DNA from: Adenanthera pavonina
Taxonomy: Eukaryota; Streptophyta; Magnoliopsida; Fabales; Fabaceae
DNA: 64,000 nt
Direction of reading: 5' to 3'
Assembly (NCBI GenBank): GCA_026686845.1
Contig: JAIVEN010000014.1
Coordinates: 8,418,001-8,482,000, forward strand
The translations under genes were made by a program, and so were the position numbers. Of the stretch, positions 60,199 to 64,000 are shown piece after piece; the first letter of the stretch is position 1; the number at the start of each line of letters is the position of its first letter. The notes under the pieces were generated by a model. It ran no database searches. It saw only the letters and a list, made by a program, of their open reading frames with translations, and was not told the DNA's origin.

Positions 60199-60570
60199 AG
60201 GGGGTGTTTGGATTGACTTATATATAAGTAATTATAAGAATAAATACTTATTCATAATAAATTATGAGAATAAATGAATATATAAAAAATAATTTATATT
60301 TAGATATTTTTATCCTATAAGTGATTTTGAAAAAAAAAAGTTTAAATTTTGATAGTTTAAGTAATTATTGGGTGGATAATGAAAAGAAAAAGTGAAGTAA
60401 GTGATTATAAGAGGATAAATGATTATCATAAGTAACTTCTACATACTTATCAAAATAATCACTTAGATATAGCATAAGTAATTATTATGATTGCTTTTAT
60501 ATTTAGATACTTCTCAAATAAATGCTTATAACATGCCATAAGTGTTTTTTTACTGTCCAAACATGCACTT
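60199..60570 (+). mobile_element. MITE family A, copy 3
   Basis: The left end, AGGGGGTGTTTGGATTGACT then TATATATAAGTAATTATAAG, matches copy 2 at 24087 closely. The interior shares GAATAAATACTTATTCATAA, GATAATGAAAAGAAAAAGTG and GATTATCATAAGTA. The right end, CTGTCCAAACATGCACTT, reversed gives AAGTGCATGTTTGGACAG, an imperfect match to the left end. Non-coding; no target duplication was identified. Confidence 0.65.
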
Positions 60571-63500
60571 ATTCTGATTAAAATTCTTACTCAACTGATG
60601 TGAACATAATCATCTTCCATTTATATAAATATTACTATATACATATATATATATATATATAATAAAATTTATAACAAATTATGCAGCCAATAATAATATA
60701 ATTTATTTTTTAAATTCTATATGTCTATTTTCAATATAATTCACCTATTAACACAATTAAATTTTGGGCTCTGTTAAGGCACAGGATTCGAATTAATTGG
60801 AAATAGTGTTTGCAACATTTTATAGATATAGTGATGCAGCTTTCACTAGTATATATATATATGATATGATTTGTTATATTTACAAAAAATAGATAATTAT
60901 AATTTTCATTTAAAAATAGTTATATATTTATCGTTATTTGTGTTGTCAAAAGAAGTGTTCTTTGCTTCAAAATAAATAAAAAGAAAAGAAAACTTGCCGA
61001 CTCTAAAGCAAGTCGCTGCTGATCATCACGTTAGCCCTGCTGCGCCCGTATTGTAAACCAGGAAAAACTCTTACGTACCTAATAAAATACAACAAAAAAT
61101 GTTACCTTACACATGCAGTGACGTCAAGCTGATGCAAATAACTTTTTTTTAATATATACAAGTTTTGCTCAACGAAAGGGTTTATTATTTTGGAAAACTG
61201 TTTAGGTTAGTTGTGTTGAGCCCACCAGAGTCCACTGTTCATTGATACGACTCAGTTTAAAAGTGGACCGGACCGCCTTGAAGCATATCATACTATCGCA
61301 TCCAAAATTTTTTTTTTAGTTCAAACACATTGTTTTGGTTGGAAGTAAACTCCCACTTGCAACTTGTGACTGGCCCACCAGCATATTTAACCTTTTTCTA
61401 TTTGAGTTTCTATGGGCTGATGGTCAGCCAAAACCCAACTGACTTTCGCCTCCTATGGTATTTTTCTCATTACAAGGACCTATTTGGAATATAAAATCAA
61501 TTAACTATTAATTAAAAAAAATTGTTTATTTAGTTTGAAAAAAGGTTCAAATTATTGACTGATAGATATAATGATATATTTCAAATCTTTCATGAGACCA
61601 AATAAGATAGAGAATTTTTTTAAAAAAAATATATACAAGCATAGGGTCTGAAAATGAGTTGGGAGGAAGGTCGATGGAGGCAGGAATCCAACCCAGTGTA
61701 TTTATTAAGAGACACTTTGAAACTTAAATACCATGGGATTGTTACTTGAATTAATGCTTTTGCGAAGATAATATGAGGTTTTCAATTCAGTGGATATACT
61801 TAATTTGGATCTCTACCTGTTTAATTTCTTTATTTTTTAAGGTGTTATGCCTCTTCAAAATGAAAATTTATATATGATTAGGATATATGCTTCCATGAGC
61901 AATAAAAAATTCAATTATTTTGTTCTAAATAAATAAATAGCACGCAACTATTGGGCTATATGCCGGTAATATACCATCACAAAAGCACTTTCCATCCAAC
62001 GCAGGGCAACCAAAACTCAAATGGAATACGTCCCCCGACGGCTATACTTCTGCTCCAGGAAATAGGTTTCATTTTTTTAACCACATTAACTCGAAATGTT
62101 GCATTTAACTTCTTTATAATTAATTAATTACCCACATATTAAGGTAATGACAGCCGCAGAGCCAGCATCCTGTGTCGAGGACAAATTAATTATAAGAAAT
62201 AACAATTAAAAAATTATTATTTTAATAATTATAAAAGAAGTATTAGTATTTGGGTATATTGGATTTACAATTTTGAATCAAAGTTTATTTGGTTTAAGTT
62301 AAGATTTCATAAATCTAAAATATTTTTGAATCTAATGTAGAAAATTTGGATAAGACTTAGGTGGAAGGAGGGGAAGGATGTGTGTGCAGGATAAAGGGGG
62401 TCGGGTGCAAATTATTAGTAAAAGTCAGACTAATTTACTTGTATTTTTTCCAAAGTGAGGGGCATATCAACAAGACTTCAGTAATATGATTAAAGTTTAA
62501 ATTCTTTTAACGTTAAAAAAAAAAAAGGTCTTTTATAATTGACGTGATCAATTTTCAATTCTTTTTCATCCTTCTTTATATTATACATGTTAATATTGAG
62601 GAATATGAGGTTACAAATAAAGCAATACAGTGGAAGGGAAAAAACAGAATAACTTTATTAATTTAAAGTACCAGAGTTAATGCGTTAAGAAACCTAGTTT
62701 TAAATCTTACAAGTCGATAGACAGTGTATTAACATAAAATTCAAGAAGGGATGTATACAAAATAACTCAGGGTTATCTTCTCTAGTTCGATAAGCAGACA
62801 TAAATGTGGCCGAAAAAAGATAAGTAGACATAAATCTTTTTTAAAAAAAAATACTTATTAATCAAAAAGGAATCATCGATCAAGTTTTTTTAAGTTTGCT
62901 GCTTCAACACTCAAGTCCAGACTTCAGACACTTTCAGTTCAGAGACCTCATTAAACCTAGTCGATGAAGATGCATTTCCCATAGTTCGATCGCTCCCTAA
63001 TTTTTTTCCCTTTATGCGTACGTGTGTGTAGCAACTAACAACAGTACACTATCATATATATATATATATATATATATTTGCTTTTAAAACCTCAGATATT
63101 TGGAAACAACAACCAGGATACGAAGGAGATTACAGCCACAAGTTGGACCAAAAAAACAAAACCACTACGAAAAAAAGTAAAAATACCTTAACTATGTCTT
63201 CCCACTTCAAGAAACCAGTACACATGCAACCAGCAACACCGCTATACATCCCATCAAATTAATTTGAACCACCCCCAGCCAAACAAACTCTATCATTATT
63301 CCCATGAGCAAGCCATTTTTTCCGATATACATATCTCTTGGAATTGTTGGCAGACTGACTATATGTTTCCTTTTTACGAAAGAAAAAGAAAAAACAGAAT
63401 TGAATAGTGATTAAGTCTATAATTAAGCAGTATGGATTCAGATTCAGTCATCCATCTTGAAATAGTTGTGTTCTGCATATATAGAATTGGCTCAAGTCAT

Positions 63501-64000
63501 CAGAACTACGCGAGAGAGTCTGATAGATTTGGTGATCAAGTCCTGATTCATTGGAGTCTTTAAACTCATCAATCTTTAATCAACAATTGTAACAAATTAA
63601 ACGTTGGTCATGAGTATATTAATTAATGAATCATCTTCTTATTCAAATGTTAAGATTCTTTGATGTGACTTTTATAGTAAACTTAAAAGAGTAAATTGGT
63701 TTCAATAATGATGACTTTTGAAGACGAAAGGTTAATTTGGTTTTTGATCTCGCTGAAATATACTTAATGCGGTGTATAGAATATTAGTATAGTACTGGAT
63801 CGATCATGGTGCAGGACATGGTATCCCATAAGAATGTTTAGGACCACACACACGCCCCCCGGGTCTCAAATCAATTATGCAGCTCACCTACCCGTAGGGT
63901 CCTCAATAATGCAATGCATATATATCATTTCAATCTAGTGCCACTCCTTGGTGATCATACACAAGTTAATTAATTCAACAACACATTTCATTTGCTGAGA
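60571..64000. other. Intergenic DNA to the right edge, no gene recognised
   Basis: It is AT-rich with TA microsatellites near 60640-60660, 60850-60861 and 63053-63077. No frame longer than 60 codons resembles a protein and no RNA gene was seen. The last 1.2 kb is slightly less AT-rich and could be the flank of a gene beyond the window. Confidence 0.5.

Overview
The window is nuclear DNA of a flowering plant, most likely a eudicot and possibly woody. The evidence is AT-rich intergenic DNA, genes split by GT-AG introns, a tandem array of plant family-1 glycosyltransferases, chloroplast and mitochondrial proteins of plant type, a nuclear tRNA-Gly, and many small inverted-repeat transposons and LTR fragments. 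No bacterial, viral or CRISPR-type system was seen.

Left and centre (about 8-37 kb). Five UGT87A-like UDP-glycosyltransferase genes lie head to tail on the + strand. Each has one phase-1 intron at the same position. Copies 1, 2 and 3 (8.3, 16.2 and 20.0 kb) form one recent subfamily. Copies 4 and 5 (26.9 and 34.7 kb) form a second, more canonical one. Copies 1, 2 and 4 have open reading frames. Copies 3 and 5 each carry one in-frame TGA in an otherwise intact frame. Copy 2 has lost the last glutamine of its sugar-donor (PSPG) box. Copy 1 looks like a mosaic of copies 2 and 3. Two long LTR-like blocks of one family lie between the copies in opposite orientation.

Right-centre (38-56 kb). This is a dense block of single-copy organelle-related genes: Shewanella-like phosphatase SLP1 (+), malonyl-CoA:ACP transacylase MCAT (+), a decayed LINE fragment (-), an acidic conserved-looking protein of unknown function (-), tRNA-Gly(GCC) (-), photosystem II core phosphatase PBCP (+) and mitoferrin (-). 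From memory, the UGT87A, mitoferrin, PBCP and MCAT genes are near neighbours on Arabidopsis chromosome 2 (At2g30140 to At2g30200). SLP1 and a second mitoferrin are neighbours on chromosome 1 (At1g07010 to At1g07030). The window may therefore hold the unsplit ancestral block.

Edges (1-8 kb and 56-64 kb). I see no convincing protein genes there. These parts are AT-rich and hold MITEs (one with a clear 9-bp target duplication), a long fold-back element, a short hairpin, a G-rich tract, a degenerate AT-rich tandem array and microsatellites.

All exon joints were placed by eye from splice signals, reading phase and remembered homologues. I ran no alignment or database search.
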